Shown piece by piece: positions 46,299 to 58,288 of a stretch of 64,000 nt of DNA. The DNA lies in assembly GCA_022264855.1 (NCBI GenBank), contig JABYQU010000011.1, positions 743,656 through 807,655 of the forward strand, written 5' to 3'. Position numbers and translations under genes: made by a program. Numbering within the stretch: position 1 is the stretch's first letter; each line of letters opens with the position of its first letter. This DNA is from Lenzites betulinus (lineage: Eukaryota > Basidiomycota > Agaricomycetes > Polyporales > Polyporaceae). A model generated the notes under the pieces. That model saw nothing but the letters and a program-made list of their open reading frames with translations. It was not told where the DNA came from and made no database searches.

Positions 46299-47100
46299 TC
46301 ACGAACTTGGTTCCGTAGGGATCACTACCATGGTTCCATCCTCCTGCATCACGAAATCCATATTGCCCGGGCCATCGCCCTCCGCCACATTTTGAGTGTC
46401 ATCTTCTGATGGTTTGGACACGTATGCATAGTCGTCCATCGGGCCATGTTCAGTTTTGGTGGTCTGTTTGTTCTTAGATGTGTCGGTGGTGGCAGATGGT
46501 TGTTGCTCGAGCATAGACCAAGGGAACAGCTCTGTGCCTTCGATTAGAGTCAGCCCTGATAGAGCTGGTGGGAAGCATACCTTCAAGAAACACAAACTCT
46601 TCTGCTCTCCGCACTGTCACGACTGAATGCACCCCAATGTTGAGCAGTTGAACGCCGATCAGGACAGAAAAGACGTACCGATGTCTTTCGGCTGGATCGT
46701 ACTCCTGCCCTCCTTTGCGGCCAGCTTCTGCGCAGCTTCAGCAAAGCGGCCAACGAACTCCTCCGTTGCACGGGAGATGAGGAATGCCGCCTCGCGCTGG
46801 ACCATAACAAGATCCTAAGCCAATCCGAGTCCCAGTTACTCCCGCACTATCTGGGATGGACTCTCGCGAAACGCGCACCTTATCCGCCTTTAGAATTTTC
46901 TGTACGCGCGAGAATGGTAGCACAGACTTTCCAGGCTCCCGAACAAATGTATCTGGGGCCCGTGGCTTTGCTACTTTTGCTTTCTTGGCTTTCGCTGGTT
47001 CTGCCTCAGATGGCTCCGTAGTAACTTCCTGTATTGGCACCTGTGTTTCGCTCGTCGTTGCGTTGAGTCCCTCAGCAAGAGGTGCCTCTGGACTCGACAT
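46299..47100 (-). CDS. DPB3: Histone-fold protein, DPB3/POLE4 type
   Basis: Exons 47100-46879, 46814-46679, 46613-46581 and 46531-46299 give 207 residues. Dpb3/POLE4 pairs with Dpb4 in DNA polymerase epsilon and in chromatin-remodelling complexes. The CBF/NF-Y-like histone fold spans residues ~60-130: LPFSRVQKILKADKDLVMVQREAAFLISRATEEFVGRF, IQPKDI and RRAEEFVFLEE. The EFxFLE ending matches POLE4/Dpb3 better than NF-YC, which has KADEDV and no such end. The N-terminus is Ala/Lys-rich and the acidic C-terminus lacks structure. Lying next to DDB1 may be chance. Confidence 0.82.
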
Positions 47101-47533
47101 TGTTTCAACAAAGCCTAGAAATAGATTTGGAGACAGCCAAGAGTGGTGAGCAGCAGGTCGCGCGTTGGGGTTACTACACGCCACGGACGCGACTCAGTTT
47201 GACGCGTCGAACGCGATACGTCACGCTCATCCTGTCACGGGTCACGATATTTTGGCCTCGGCGTCTAGCGGTGCCCTAGCTTCAAGCTTGGCTAATTCAC
47301 TCTCTCAGATCTGTCTAGCTGGCGCGTTTGTTGATCATCTTTCGTGCTGAAGACCTCCTAGAGCGTTGGCTTGGGGCTCAAACAGTCATGGTATGAAGGT
47401 ACACCATATAATTCCTCGATCCCTCAGAAGCAGTTTGCCAGTGAGGAGGACACCTCTGGAAGATACCTGGTATCATTATGTACCCCAACAACGTTCCAAT
47501 TCACCTATAGCGTACAGAATAGCCATATTGGCT
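47101..47533. other. Intergenic region, DPB3-like promoter / GST 3' flank
   Basis: 433 bases; no further feature supported. Confidence 0.45.
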
Positions 47534-48382
47534 TCACAGTTCAACATCCTCGCCAACATCTACAACAGTGAACTTTTCGAACTCCGCCAAGTACTTCGCC
47601 CAGCGTCCCCCCTCCCATGCCGTGAGCTCCGTCCACTCCTTGCTGTCCTCGCCCAGGATCACCCGGAACCACATCATATAGCTCGCAACCGTGATATCCG
47701 CGTACCCAATCTTGTCCTCAAGGAAGAACGGCGAGCCCGCCCGGTCGAGCCACTTGCTGTACGTGCTGAACGCCTTCTGCACCCCCGCCCAGTACTGCTC
47801 GCGCTTCGGGCCTGGGGGCGCGATTTCGTCGAGCTTGCCTCCATAGTACACCTCTCGCGTCGAACGGAAGTAGGGCTCGCTGCGCGGCCCTAGGCGCAGA
47901 ACGGTCGAGGGGATGAGGACGAAGCCAACGCCCATCAGCGCGGTGGTGAACGCGGTGTTGAACGCGTGGTGCAGCGCATCCGTCTCGGCGGGGACGAGGC
48001 GCGGGCCGATGTTCGGGTATGTCTTGTCGAGGTAGCGCACGATGTCGGCGGACTCGGCGAGCGCCGTCTTCGTGTTCGGGTCGTAGATCGCGGGGAGGGT
48101 GTAGTACGGCGAGCCGTCCTTCTTTGTCTCCGCCGCGTTCGCGCCGATCTTGCGCAGAACGGCCTCGATGTCGGGATACTCGACCCAGATGGTCTTGTAC
48201 GGGATGCCCTTTATGTTTAGCGTGAACCTGCCACGATCGTGGTGTCAGGATGAACCGCCGTAAGTAGTTTGTGGTCAAGGTATGACGTACCTGGTCTTCC
48301 AGGTGTTCGGTGACCAGCACTTCAGGCTGCATCCGAGCCCTTCGCCAGCTGGGATGTCATAGAATAAGATGGGCTCAGTCAT
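47534..48382 (-). CDS. Glutathione S-transferase, etherase-like (GSTFuA) type
   Basis: Exons 48382-48291 and 48227-47534 give 261 residues. The N-terminal thioredoxin-like domain includes ILFYDIPAGEG, CWSPNTWKTRFTLNIKGIPYKTIWVEYPDI and YTLPAIYDPNT..LAESADIVRYLDKTYP. The C-terminal helical domain contains FFLEDKIGYADITVASYMMWFRVI. SPNTWKTR...WVEYPDI is the pattern of the saprotroph-expanded GSTFuA class, related to bacterial beta-etherases and thought to handle wood-derived aromatics; that role is inference. The catalytic Ser of the SPNTWK loop appears present. Confidence 0.9.
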
Positions 48383-49608
48383 AGTGAATGGAGGTACGGA
48401 GCGGAAGGGCGACGAAGACGAAGATCTGCGCTGGCACGTCTCCTACAGGAATGGCGCGACCCGGTGGTGCACTTGCTGAACACGCGCCACCTACTATAGG
48501 TCTGTTATAAACTACGAACGTCAGAGTCCGTGCACCGCAGGCGTCCTCATGAGTCATCCTGGTCGGCACTGAGACACATGGACTCGCTGCGCGTGTATAG
48601 AATTCGTGCTGACATACCCCCATGGTAGCGGAAAACTCGGACAGAAGACGTCGTTATCAAATCAAGCAGGCGCGGCCAGCTAGCGTCCTTTCCCCACAAA
48701 CTCTTGGCCGCCGGTGACTGGGTAAATTCGATCCTGGTACGGTCGGACGGCGGAGCACCGGTGGGATATGGAAGGATATAATCGATGGCCATACGATGGT
48801 CATGCATTGCTTAAGCCATGCATCTATTATATTCAAGCCGCGATCGGATGAATAATGTACGTCCACTCACACAATATTCACTCCAAAACGACGCCGGCCA
48901 GGTCCTCGTCTTGTATTGCAGATATCGGGGGCCAGCACGCCTAACGCAGTCAGCTGCGCTAGACTAGTACTGCGTTTGCGTAGTCGGGTGAGTACAGTAG
49001 AAGCCTTCCTACTGCGTCGACTAGAAAGCGCTGTGATGTCAGTACTGACGTAGTGGAACGGCTCGAAGCCACCGCGACTCCGAGCACCCTCGGAGGCCGT
49101 CGTGCGATACGCCAACGGGAGACTCGAACGCTTGAAAGTTCCATGTCGAACAGCCTGTCATTCTACAGGCGGTAGTAAAACATAGCGGGTGAAATATCAA
49201 GAGTTCACACCAGTGCCAACAGCTGACATACGGCTTCAAGCTTCAAGCGTGAGCCTACCGGACTGCGGTCTATGAAACGACGTGCGCGTGGTTCCAACCT
49301 CCTTTGCATTCCAATGTAGCTACGTGATCAGTACCTGTGTACGCGACGACAGTGCACAACGTCCAATCGAGATATCACAAACAGACAAGACGGGATTCCA
49401 GACATGAGGGCCGTAACGGAGCTGTAAGAGACGGATACGGGGATGTATGCAGTAGTGAGGGGGAGAAGGAAGCGATGGGGGAGGGGAGGGGAGGGGAGGG
49501 GGGATGTGATTGATTTACATGCACAGGGACGGGGGGAGAGGGGGAAGGTATATACGTATTACCCATCCATATGTATCACAGCACGACGTCGGGGGTATAG
49601 AGGAATGT
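48383..49608. other. 1.2-kb intergenic region with a G-tract
   Basis: This lies between the GST promoter and the VNX1 stop. Open frames are short and unrecognised. A run of five G-tracts at 49477-49503 is listed separately. Confidence 0.45.
49477..49503 (+). other. Putative G-quadruplex motif
   Basis: G-runs of 5, 4, 4, 4 and 6 separated by single A bases form a strong G4 consensus on the plus strand, 106 nt beyond the VNX1 stop codon (which reads on the minus strand). Confidence 0.7.
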
Positions 49609-52600
49609 TCAGCGAGCGGTCGCAAAGAATGACGTGACGCCCCCGACTGCCTGTGCGAACGGACCGAACATGCCCTCGATTTCGTCCTCGTCGGCACGTT
49701 TCGGCGCGAAGTAGAAGCCAGAGACAAGCACCAAGTAACTACGTAAAAACGTCAGTCTCGCCCTGCGAACACTATGTACAGGAATGAGGGTTGCTTACCT
49801 GAGGATGAGGATGCTGCCACGGTGGTAATTGCTCTTGGCTTCGATGTAGGTGTACGTCATCAAGAACACGGAGAGGATGATCGCGATGATATCCCAACGG
49901 GGGAAGATGAGCCTGTTGGAGTTCCCTCAGTGCATGCGCTTCGAAGGAGTTGACCAGATACGTACGTGAAGGTCTCCGCAACGGAACCCATCCTTTCGGG
50001 TGCGTACCACGCCGAGAATGCGACCATCGCCGGAATCTGCAGCAGACATACTTGGAGCGCGTACGCAGAGCCAATTTCCATACTGCACGATGCCGGGTTA
50101 ATACAATATGTGGCACGGCAAGAGGGTAGAGCATACCTGAGCGCGATGTTACCGTTCAACGCAAACGAGATCGCATTCATGAACTCGGTAGTGTTCGGAA
50201 CCAGGGCGAAAAGTGTGACTCCAAGGAACTTCTCGTCAATACCTGACCCTTCTAGCACAACATCGACCACATCTACGAGGATCTCTGTTGAAACACACAG
50301 GACGTCAGCAAGCCGACCAGACGGATGAACGGCAACGCAAATACGGACCAGCAATAATCGCATACATCGCTGTACAAGCCAGCAACACGCTCGCACTAGT
50401 CGTCCTACTCCACGAGGGGGCGTCGTGGCCACCATGGCCGCCATCATCCATCTCATGTCCCGACGCGCGGGCCCTCGCAGGAGAGCGCGCCTGCTGATGT
50501 CGCAGCGCACTCACTGTCGCGACCGCGACCGCACGCGTGAACTCGTCCGTGGACATGCTCCCGTGGAGATGGAGCGGCTGGATGCCCGTGTCCTTGATCG
50601 CATGGTCGACGCTCTCCATGATCGGCGAGAAGCCCTGGCTATTAATGACCGGAGGTTTCGCGTATGAAATACGGCGCTGCATGGAGGGCTGCGCCAAGGG
50701 CGTCGGCACAGACGGCTGCAGCCCGGACGGCGAGAGAGGGGCCTCGGGGATGTGTTCGACAACGCGGGGAACGGGCGTTTCGCTGCGCGAGGGTGCACCG
50801 CTCTCAGTGTGCGTGGTGATGATGCTGGGTTTGTGACGGAGACTATGCTTGCTTTGTCCAGGGATGAGCCGGTGGTAGATGGACACACGACTTTGTCCGC
50901 CAGGAGGCGGGTTAAGTTCCAAGGGGTGCAGCAATTGTTGGGGGTTCTGCCAAATCTGGCTAGCATGTGTGCGCAAAGAGAACCACAAACCAATCAAGTA
51001 CGACTGGAGTGCAGTTAGCATATATACATCAGAGCCGAAATAGTGAGAACATACCAAGAGAAGGACAACCGCACAGAAGTACATGAGACTCTTGACCGTC
51101 GACTGATAGAACGGATCGTCCACGGGTCAGGGTGTTTGTAGTAGCAGTGATGGCAAACCCAAGGCCTAGTGAGTGTCGTGTAATCACCAGGACATCCGTC
51201 GCAGATGAGTTCGAACTGCAAGCCACGTAAGACTACGCCCTGATAACATTTCAGTGTCGTCACTCACGCTGCCATATGTCTGGTAGAAAAGCGTCGGGGC
51301 AATAGTACCAATAAACGCCATGATGAGCAGCATACTGGTGACACCCGCGCTCTTCGCGTTGAACTTCAGCTCCTTCCTCCGTAGCGCACCGCTGACCATA
51401 CTCATCCCCGGCATCAATAGCACTCCTGCAAGCAAACTGCCGACGATCGAGCCCTCGACAAGGTGGCCCTTGCTCTGCGTTAATGCGATCCCGTAGAGAA
51501 CGATTTCGATGATAGAACCGAAAGTCGCGTTGATAACGGCACCCATGCCGATCGAGGATTGTGCCGAAATGGACGCGACCGCCATACCGATGAAGTACGA
51601 CAGAGGGATGACGCTAGCAAGACTCAGAATAAAAATGAGTGCGCGCGAGGTGATCAAGGCCAGGAATGCCGGGATATGTTTCCCCGCGTGTTCGCGGCGC
51701 TCGACCAGCGGAAGAAGCACCATGCCGTCCAGGATCACGAAGGCTACTATGGGGAGCAAGTTGACGAATATGATGTTGACACCGCCGACGGTGTACTTGT
51801 AGTACTTCCATCCCCACGCGCGGTACGTGCACAGAAGTACAGTGGAGGTTGGCGAGCCAGAGGGGGCAGCTTGACCAGCCGAAAGTCTAGCATGTTTGAA
51901 CGCAACTGGAGGTTCAGGGTGGTGCCCTTCTTCATCCTCGTCGTCCTCAGATTCGCGGGCTGGACTGGGGACCGCTACAACGGGTGCTGCACAGAAACGA
52001 ATAGAGGTGGGATGTTCAAAGAGGTGTCGGATGAGGGCCCAGTTGAGCCTTGCCATCGGGATGGTGAAAATGAGGAACCAGCATATAAGCGACACCAGAA
52101 GCATCAGCGGAGCAATGATGGAGACGAAAGCAAGCCAAAAGCACGCTTTTCCAAGCCAGTCTGCAGTCTTATTTTCCTTCGAAACGCCAATAGAGTACAG
52201 CGTCGATCCCGAAATGGTCGCACCATAAGATTTTGCTGGTGCAAGGGGGGATGGGCGACCATTTCCGGTTCCAATAAGTGGCGTCGTTGGGTTAGTTGCA
52301 TCGGGGACACTAAGCCAGGACTCCGAGCTAGCTTCTTGGAATCCGACGGTCCTTGGGGTGATCGTCGAGTGTGCCGAGGGCGAGATGGGGGAGGTTGATG
52401 TCCCTGCGCCATTTTCGTCAGCAGCGAAGTCCCTTGCTTCGGGAGACAGCGCCGGATCGGGGGAGAGACCTTGCTCCTCATCGTCTGATAGCGCACCCAG
52501 TTCTCCCTCCACGTACTTGCCAAACGGCCATGCGATGTACCATCCTAGCCCGAAGACGAGCGACGAGTATATGCGACCACCTTTGGGGATGACATACAGC

Positions 52601-53286
52601 ACCGCCGAAACAGCGAAGCAGGCAACCGCCAGCCACCACCCAAAGACGACTAACCAGAAGATGTTGCCGGGGAGGAGATGGCGCTCGGCCTGTGCAGAAG
52701 GTACTGAATGCAGCGCCTGGTCGGCATAGCGCGTTACCGAACGAGACTTCTTGTAAAGCGCGGGTTTCCATATGGGCAGACCGAACGGGTGCTCGACGTT
52801 GATGAGCGACTGACGGTCCTTCAGGGTGATGGGGTCCTCTTCTCGAACAGAACCCTCCGCATCGTCGTCGTCGCCCGCCCGCGCGTCGCCACCCGCCTGA
52901 GGTGTGTCGTCCGGCGATTCATCGTCCTCGTTGCCCTCATCTGCTTCTTCCTCGTCCTCTGGCACGCCGCCCTCGCCGTAGCCTATGGCGGTGGCATGAG
53001 AAGTGACGCTCGTGCTCCTGGTGCCCCGTCTCCTTGTCGAGCTCGCGATCGATACGTTCCTGCCCGTGTTTGCAGACACCCGTCTTGGAGTGGGCGATGC
53101 GGGGCGCTGGGTGAAGTAGGACGTGCCCTGGTGGTGGTGGGCAGGGGTCTCGGGGATGGACCAGTGCGAGCTGTGGCTCAGGCTGCGATAGAGCGGACCG
53201 CGGGGGCCCGTGGGGGTGGTGCCGGTGGGGGTCGACAACCCGGCGTCCTCCTGCTCTGGCTCTGAGTATTGCGCGCCGCCGGACAT
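49609..53286 (-). CDS. VNX1: Vacuolar cation/H+ exchanger of the VNX1/CAX type, with one-base frame break
   Basis: Exons 53286-51268, 51215-51055, 51003-50349, 50284-50137, 50082-49966, 49912-49799 and 49738-49609 total 3344 nt; one added base would give 1114 residues. Vnx1 exchanges Na+, K+ (and in relatives Ca2+) for protons at the vacuole. The long N-terminus is Ser/Pro-rich and acidic, then [30 protein letters not shown], a family mark. CAX repeats are [18 protein letters not shown] and [22 protein letters not shown]. About thirteen helices are expected. Exon 2 encodes ICDGCPGD...[11 protein letters not shown] in one frame and [15 protein letters not shown] in the next; the exon is 161 nt with phase 0 at both ends. 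The break lies near 51124, at a G-run in the plus strand. It may be an assembly error. Confidence 0.88.
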
Positions 53287-53726
53287 GGCGAGCTGGGAGA
53301 AAAGAGGAGATCTGAGCCAGCAGACGGGACTTGGTGGGAGGGAGCAAGTTGCTACGCGCTTCTGTCCGTTGCGAGCGATCCGCCAGACGTCACTCGCGCA
53401 CGCGCTGCCGAACTCGGCCAAGCCCGTGCCCACACGCACAGTCCAGATCCCGCAGCAGCCAAGCAGAGGGCGACAATTAGAGTATGGTGGTTTGTAGGCT
53501 AGGTACATTACATCCCATTAGTGCTGGTGGTATAGTGCGTAGGCCGGACGGTATCGACGTGGATGAACTCGTAAAGGTAAATGATAGGACAGCAGCTTCC
53601 AAACGCGCCGGAACGTTATGTGTGTATCGTGTAACAACAGCGGCGACAGCCTGAGGCAGGGAGGCAGATGGGTTGGAATATAGACAATCATCAACACACC
53701 AGACTCGCACCAGACGGAGAACCACT
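53287..53726. other. Intergenic region, VNX1 promoter
   Basis: 440 bases between the VNX1 start and the stop of the upstream gene on the same strand. No distinct element seen. Confidence 0.45.
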
Positions 53727-55398
53727 TCATTTCCGCATCACCTTCTCCCGCAGCTCCGCCCCCTTCAGCCGCGCCCGCAGGTACTCTAGCCGGCCCTCGT
53801 ACCGCGCAGTCACCTCAGCACGTCGTCGCCGTATATCCGCGAGCTCTGCCTCCATACTCAGCAACTCATCGTCGTCGACCTGCGCCGCAGGGCCTCGTCT
53901 GCCGCCCGTGCCTGTCGACCCGGTTTCAGAGCGCGTCCCTGGGGAGATGGGTGTGCTGCTGTTCATGCTTGACGTATCCGCCCATCGCGAGTCTCGCCTC
54001 GAGCCCGCGCTCCTGCTGGCCGCCGATCGTGGAGGCTTTCCTTCGGTCTCCTCCACGGTCTCCAGCGGTAGATGGCCCGTGCTCCGCGCGAGGTTGACAC
54101 TCGAGCTGCTTGCGAGTCCGAGATGGCCTACAAGGTTCGGAAGTGACGGCACAGTTCTGCTCCGAGATGAGACGGACGAGATCGAGCCCTTGCGCATGAT
54201 GGCGTGCTGCTGCGAGACGAGCGCGCCAACAGAGCTCACTGTCCGCATCTTGCCACCGCCCGATGGCGAGCGTTTCATGGACATCGTTGTCCGGCCGGAA
54301 CCGCTCGACTTGTACGAGATAGCGTCCGCATCCTTGGCTCCCCGTATCGACCGCTTGTCGCTTCCAGGCCAGTTCGCATCGGTGAGGGAGCCGTGAGAGG
54401 GAAGCGGCGGGATGACTGGAGGTTTTCTTTGCCGCCGGGTTAGTGTAGATAGCTCGAGCCCATTGAACGCATCTAGCAGGCGCCGCCCCTCGGCCTCCAC
54501 TAGTTCTAATTGATGTCGAATGTCCTGCACGGATTCCACAGTGTTGTCGTCGGGTATATCGGTCGTGCCAACGGGGGTATATGATGGTTCGGGAACCTTA
54601 GGCACGCCATGGAAGGCGGATGGCGGAGCCTTGTTGCCAGATCGTGTTCTTGAGCGGGTTACGGCACGAGGTCCAGGGTCGGTTGCACTATATGTGTGAT
54701 TGCCAACCACCGTTCTACGATTGTAGCTTTGGGATAGACGCGCGGATCCCTGTGTCTGCAGCGACGCTTCGCTTGATTGCTTTGTGAGCCGTCGGGGAAG
54801 TGTGCTGCGTTCCGGAGGGGAGGAGGCTAGGGAGTACACGCTCACACCGTCGCCGCCGCTCGCGTCCGACGGCGAGGACATCATGCGGCGGCTGGTTGCG
54901 CGGCGGAGGAGGCCAGTCACGGCGGAGGTGAATGACTTCTTGGACTGCACGGAAGGCGTACGTAGGGAGGGTGACTGGACATGAAAGTTGGAGGAGGGAC
55001 GGCGCTGGTGCGACATGGAATCTTCATTTCCGGGAGATGAATAGGCTGACAATGACACAAAATCCGTGTTCACTCACTTCGTGACTCGGCAGAGTTATCC
55101 GGCCTTGACATGGGGACAAGAGGCGCTTCGGCGGGTACTGCGGACCCGCTGGCGAATCGTTCGAATAGGTTTTGTCGGAGCAAGCGGTACTCATCGTCAC
55201 TACTCCAGATAAGCTTCGGCGTCCAAGATGAGATGCAATGCGACGCACCTGAGCAAACCCTCCGAGTTGGCCGTAGCAAGTTCGTTCAATCGTTGAGCTA
55301 GCGTTACCCTGTGCCGCTTCTGTCAACGAACGAAGCAGCCTTGTTTGGCTAGAAAGTACTAACGTGATGACATCCGTGGAGGAGCGAGGACCGGGCAT
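53727..55398 (-). CDS. Unrecognised Ser/Arg-rich protein with C-terminal coiled coil
   Basis: Exons 55398-55364, 55308-55249, 55202-55078 and 55045-53727 give 512 residues. I do not recognise the family. The N-terminal ~60 residues are helical (AQRLNELATANSEGLLR, DDEYRLLRQNLFERFA), the middle 350 are Ser/Pro/Arg-rich and probably disordered with one helical stretch (VESVQDIRHQLELVEAEGRRLLDAFNG), and the last ~50 form a charged coiled coil (ELLSMEAELADIRRRRAEVTARYEGRLEYL). Such a layout suits a cytoskeletal or signalling adaptor, which is conjecture. The large last exon is certain as an open frame; the three short 5' exons rest on splice-site logic alone. Confidence 0.7.
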
Positions 55399-56011
55399 GT
55401 CGTTGACATGAGCGGGGTGGCGGATTGTCGAAGAAGAGCCTTTCCAATGTCTCGATGTGGATGTGCTAGTTCGAGGATCACGGATGGAGCCAGCTACAGA
55501 GCGTTTGTCGGCCTTATTGGTGGCGAAAGACGCGGAGGATGTGGCATTGGCGGGGGTAGTATAAAACGAGGGAGCTACCTCCGGCTCTTTGCCCTTGGAC
55601 TTGCCATACTAGATGAGGCACGCGTGAGTAATGCTGCCGTGCATCATGCGTGTAACATGCGTGGATGAATGATTGAAGGACGTACGAATCTGGAACGGAT
55701 GATGCGGACGACGGAGGGGTCATGGTTGGGGGTATGTTCGATTTCTTCGGTCCGCCTAGCAGTGAAAAACCCCATCACGTCATGTTCAATGTTGCGAAAG
55801 AAACTGAGCAGCAGGCTCCAGGGCAGTTGGATGAGTGCCCTAGTCACGCTTGTCACAAACGCTGTGATGGGTGATGCTGTGTGATGGCCGTGACCGAGGA
55901 AATAGGCGGGATCGGACCACATACATGCGCGCGCCTGTTGCGCGACGCGTTCCGCGATGATTGTCGCGCGCGGGGTCGGTGCACTCTCACGTCCCTCTTC
56001 CTCCCACCACC
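55399..56011. promoter_or_regulatory. Divergent intergenic region, coiled-coil protein / ERG24
   Basis: A 613-base region between diverging starts must hold both promoters. No TATA or other clear element was identified. Confidence 0.45.
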
Positions 56012-57639
56012 ATGTCCTCCTCCACGTCCTCAAAGACGTCGTCCGAGCTCAACCCTCGGACGAAACACTATGAGTTTTTGGGACCACCCGGCGCGTTTGC
56101 GGTCACTTTCGGTGTCCCCTTTCTGACATATGCGCTTTACTTCGGCTGCTCCGAGCACACCGGTGGCTGCCCCCCTAACATCGACACTGCGCTCATTCTC
56201 GACTCGCTGTCCAATCTCTCCTGGTGGAAAGGTCTTTGGGACACACAGGCCACCCTTTACTACCTGGCATGGTATGCCTTCACTGTCGTGGCCTGGAAGA
56301 TACTTCCCGGAGACTGGGTGGAAGGCACTACGCTGCGCACCGGCGAGAAGAAGAAATATAAGATCAACGGTGTGTACACCCATTCAATACGTGCTGACTG
56401 CGGTCTCACTGTGTCTCAGCATTCTCCACCTTCCTATTGGCCGCCGGGGTCACCGCGGGTACCCTTTACCGCTACGGTCCTCAGCCATTCACTTTCATCT
56501 ATGAGAAATGGGTTGGCCTCGTGACTGCTTCCATCCTGATGGCCATTGTACAAGGCCTCGGATGTTATCTGGCATCGTTCAGAGACGGAGCTCTTCTTGC
56601 CCTTGGTGGTAACAGTGGCAGCTTCATTTACGATGTAAGTTTATGTTGCATCGAGCCGCGGAACGCAATAATCATCTGGCATCCACTTTAGTTCTACATC
56701 GGTCGCGAGTTGAACCCGTCTATCGGGTCCTTTGACCTGAAGTCATTCAACGAGCTTCGCCCGGGCCTCATCCTGTGGGTTCTCATCGACGTTGGCATGG
56801 CTTGCGAGCAGGCGGTGCGCCGCGGTGGAAACATCACTGACTCCATGTGGCTTGTCCTGGCATTCCAGGGGTGGTATGTTGTGGACGCACTGTACAACGA
56901 AGTGCGTAATGCTTTCTATCGTCGCATTCAGGAGTTAATTGTGCTATAGCCTGCCATTCTCACTACCATGGACATCACCACCGACGGTTTCGGGTTTATG
57001 CTTGCTGTCGGTGATCTTGCATGGGTACCGTTTGTGTACTCTCTGCAGGCCCGGTATCTGGTCTTCAACCAGGTGGAGCTTGGCCCGATAAACACTGCTC
57101 TGGTACTCGCCGTGAACCTGCTCGGCTACTACATCTTCCGTGCATCGAACGGCGAGAAGAACGATTTCCGCAACGGCCGCAACCCCAAGAGTAAGCCTTA
57201 TTATGCTACAATACGAACTTTTTACTTACTCGTTGGTGTTTAGACCTGCAGTACATGCCTACAGAACGCGGTACCAAACTGCTCACATCTGGATGGTGGG
57301 GCAGGAGCCGCCACCCGAACTACATGTGCGTCCAATGGTGCAGTCATCGTCATTCCTGCATTGACGCGTCCCTTCTACCTCAGGGGCGACTTGTTGATGG
57401 CCTTCGCCTGGTCTCTTCCCACCGGCTTCAGCACGCCCATCACCTACTTCTACGTCACCTACTTTGCCGTCCTGCTCATCCACCGCGAGAGGCGAGACGA
57501 CGAAGCCTGCGCGAAGAAGTGTGGATATTTTCTTTCTTCCCTTAGTGCGCTATCCTGACACTTTCGACCTAGGTACGGCCAGGACTGGCAGAAGTACAAG
57601 CAACTCGTGCCCTATCGCATCATTCCGTACGTGTACTGA
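56012..57639 (+). CDS. ERG24: Delta(14)-sterol reductase
   Basis: Seven exons (56012-56369, 56420-56634, 56692-56901, 56950-57190, 57244-57325, 57384-57518, 57573-57639) give 435 residues (yeast Erg24: 438). The ER enzyme reduces the C14-C15 double bond after P450 demethylation in ergosterol synthesis, and is a morpholine-fungicide target. [75 protein letters not shown] and [11 protein letters not shown] at the C-terminus match the ERG24/ERG4/7-DHCR family, with the MDITTDGFG and RELNP forms favouring ERG24. About eight to ten membrane helices. It shares metabolic dependence on the cytochrome P450 reductase encoded at 29.8-32.2 kb. Confidence 0.95.
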
Positions 57640-58288
57640 ACGGGTATCCGAGATCGAGGTGAGAAGGGAAGTTGAAGAGGACGCTTCTACTATTTCAATT
57701 GGATGCTTTGAACTTTTTGGACTATTTTCGTATGCAATGTCTTCTGATTTCCGATATTCACCCCGCGCAAATAGCCAACACTGCCCATGTACGTGCATGA
57801 CAGAATTCGAAAGCGAGTGAGTAATACAGAAATCGCATCTTACCGACAACATCCTGCCAAGAGCGCTCCCACCTTCAAATTACTCAAGTGATTGATGACG
57901 TACAGCCATGCGACGGTCAATTCTACCAGTGGCCACCCATGGTGTGATTTTAACAACAATTTGAAGGGCCGGATTGCTCGGCATGAAGCTTCGCGATTAT
58001 CTTTTCCACGGGCCTATCAATTAGAGGACAGCTGTAATGTCCTGCCCGTGTATGTGCCTGTGTCTGCTGGTCTGACCGGACCTTGAAGCTTTAAGTCTGA
58101 TTGGGCGCGCATATGTTCTGCATCAATGCCATCATACATAGTTCCAATGAATTGGATACGAGTATTTACCTGTATATGCATCGGCCTTCAAGTTCGGGCC
58201 TCAGGACACTCCCGGAAGCGTGGAGGGGAAGGACAAGTAACTGTTTATTGCCAGTGCTTTGGCAATGCGCTTACACCACTCAACTCTC
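57640..58288. other. Intergenic region with a dispersed repeat, bordered by the LINE
   Basis: 649 bases downstream of ERG24. It holds repeat copy B and then the target site of the LINE. No gene. Confidence 0.5.
58096..58240 (+). repeat. Dispersed repeat, copy B
   Basis: Plus-strand match to the minus-strand sequence of 11880-12006 (see that entry for shared blocks). The LINE poly(A) end lies only ~50 bp away, so the LINE integrated next to or inside this older element. Confidence 0.75.
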
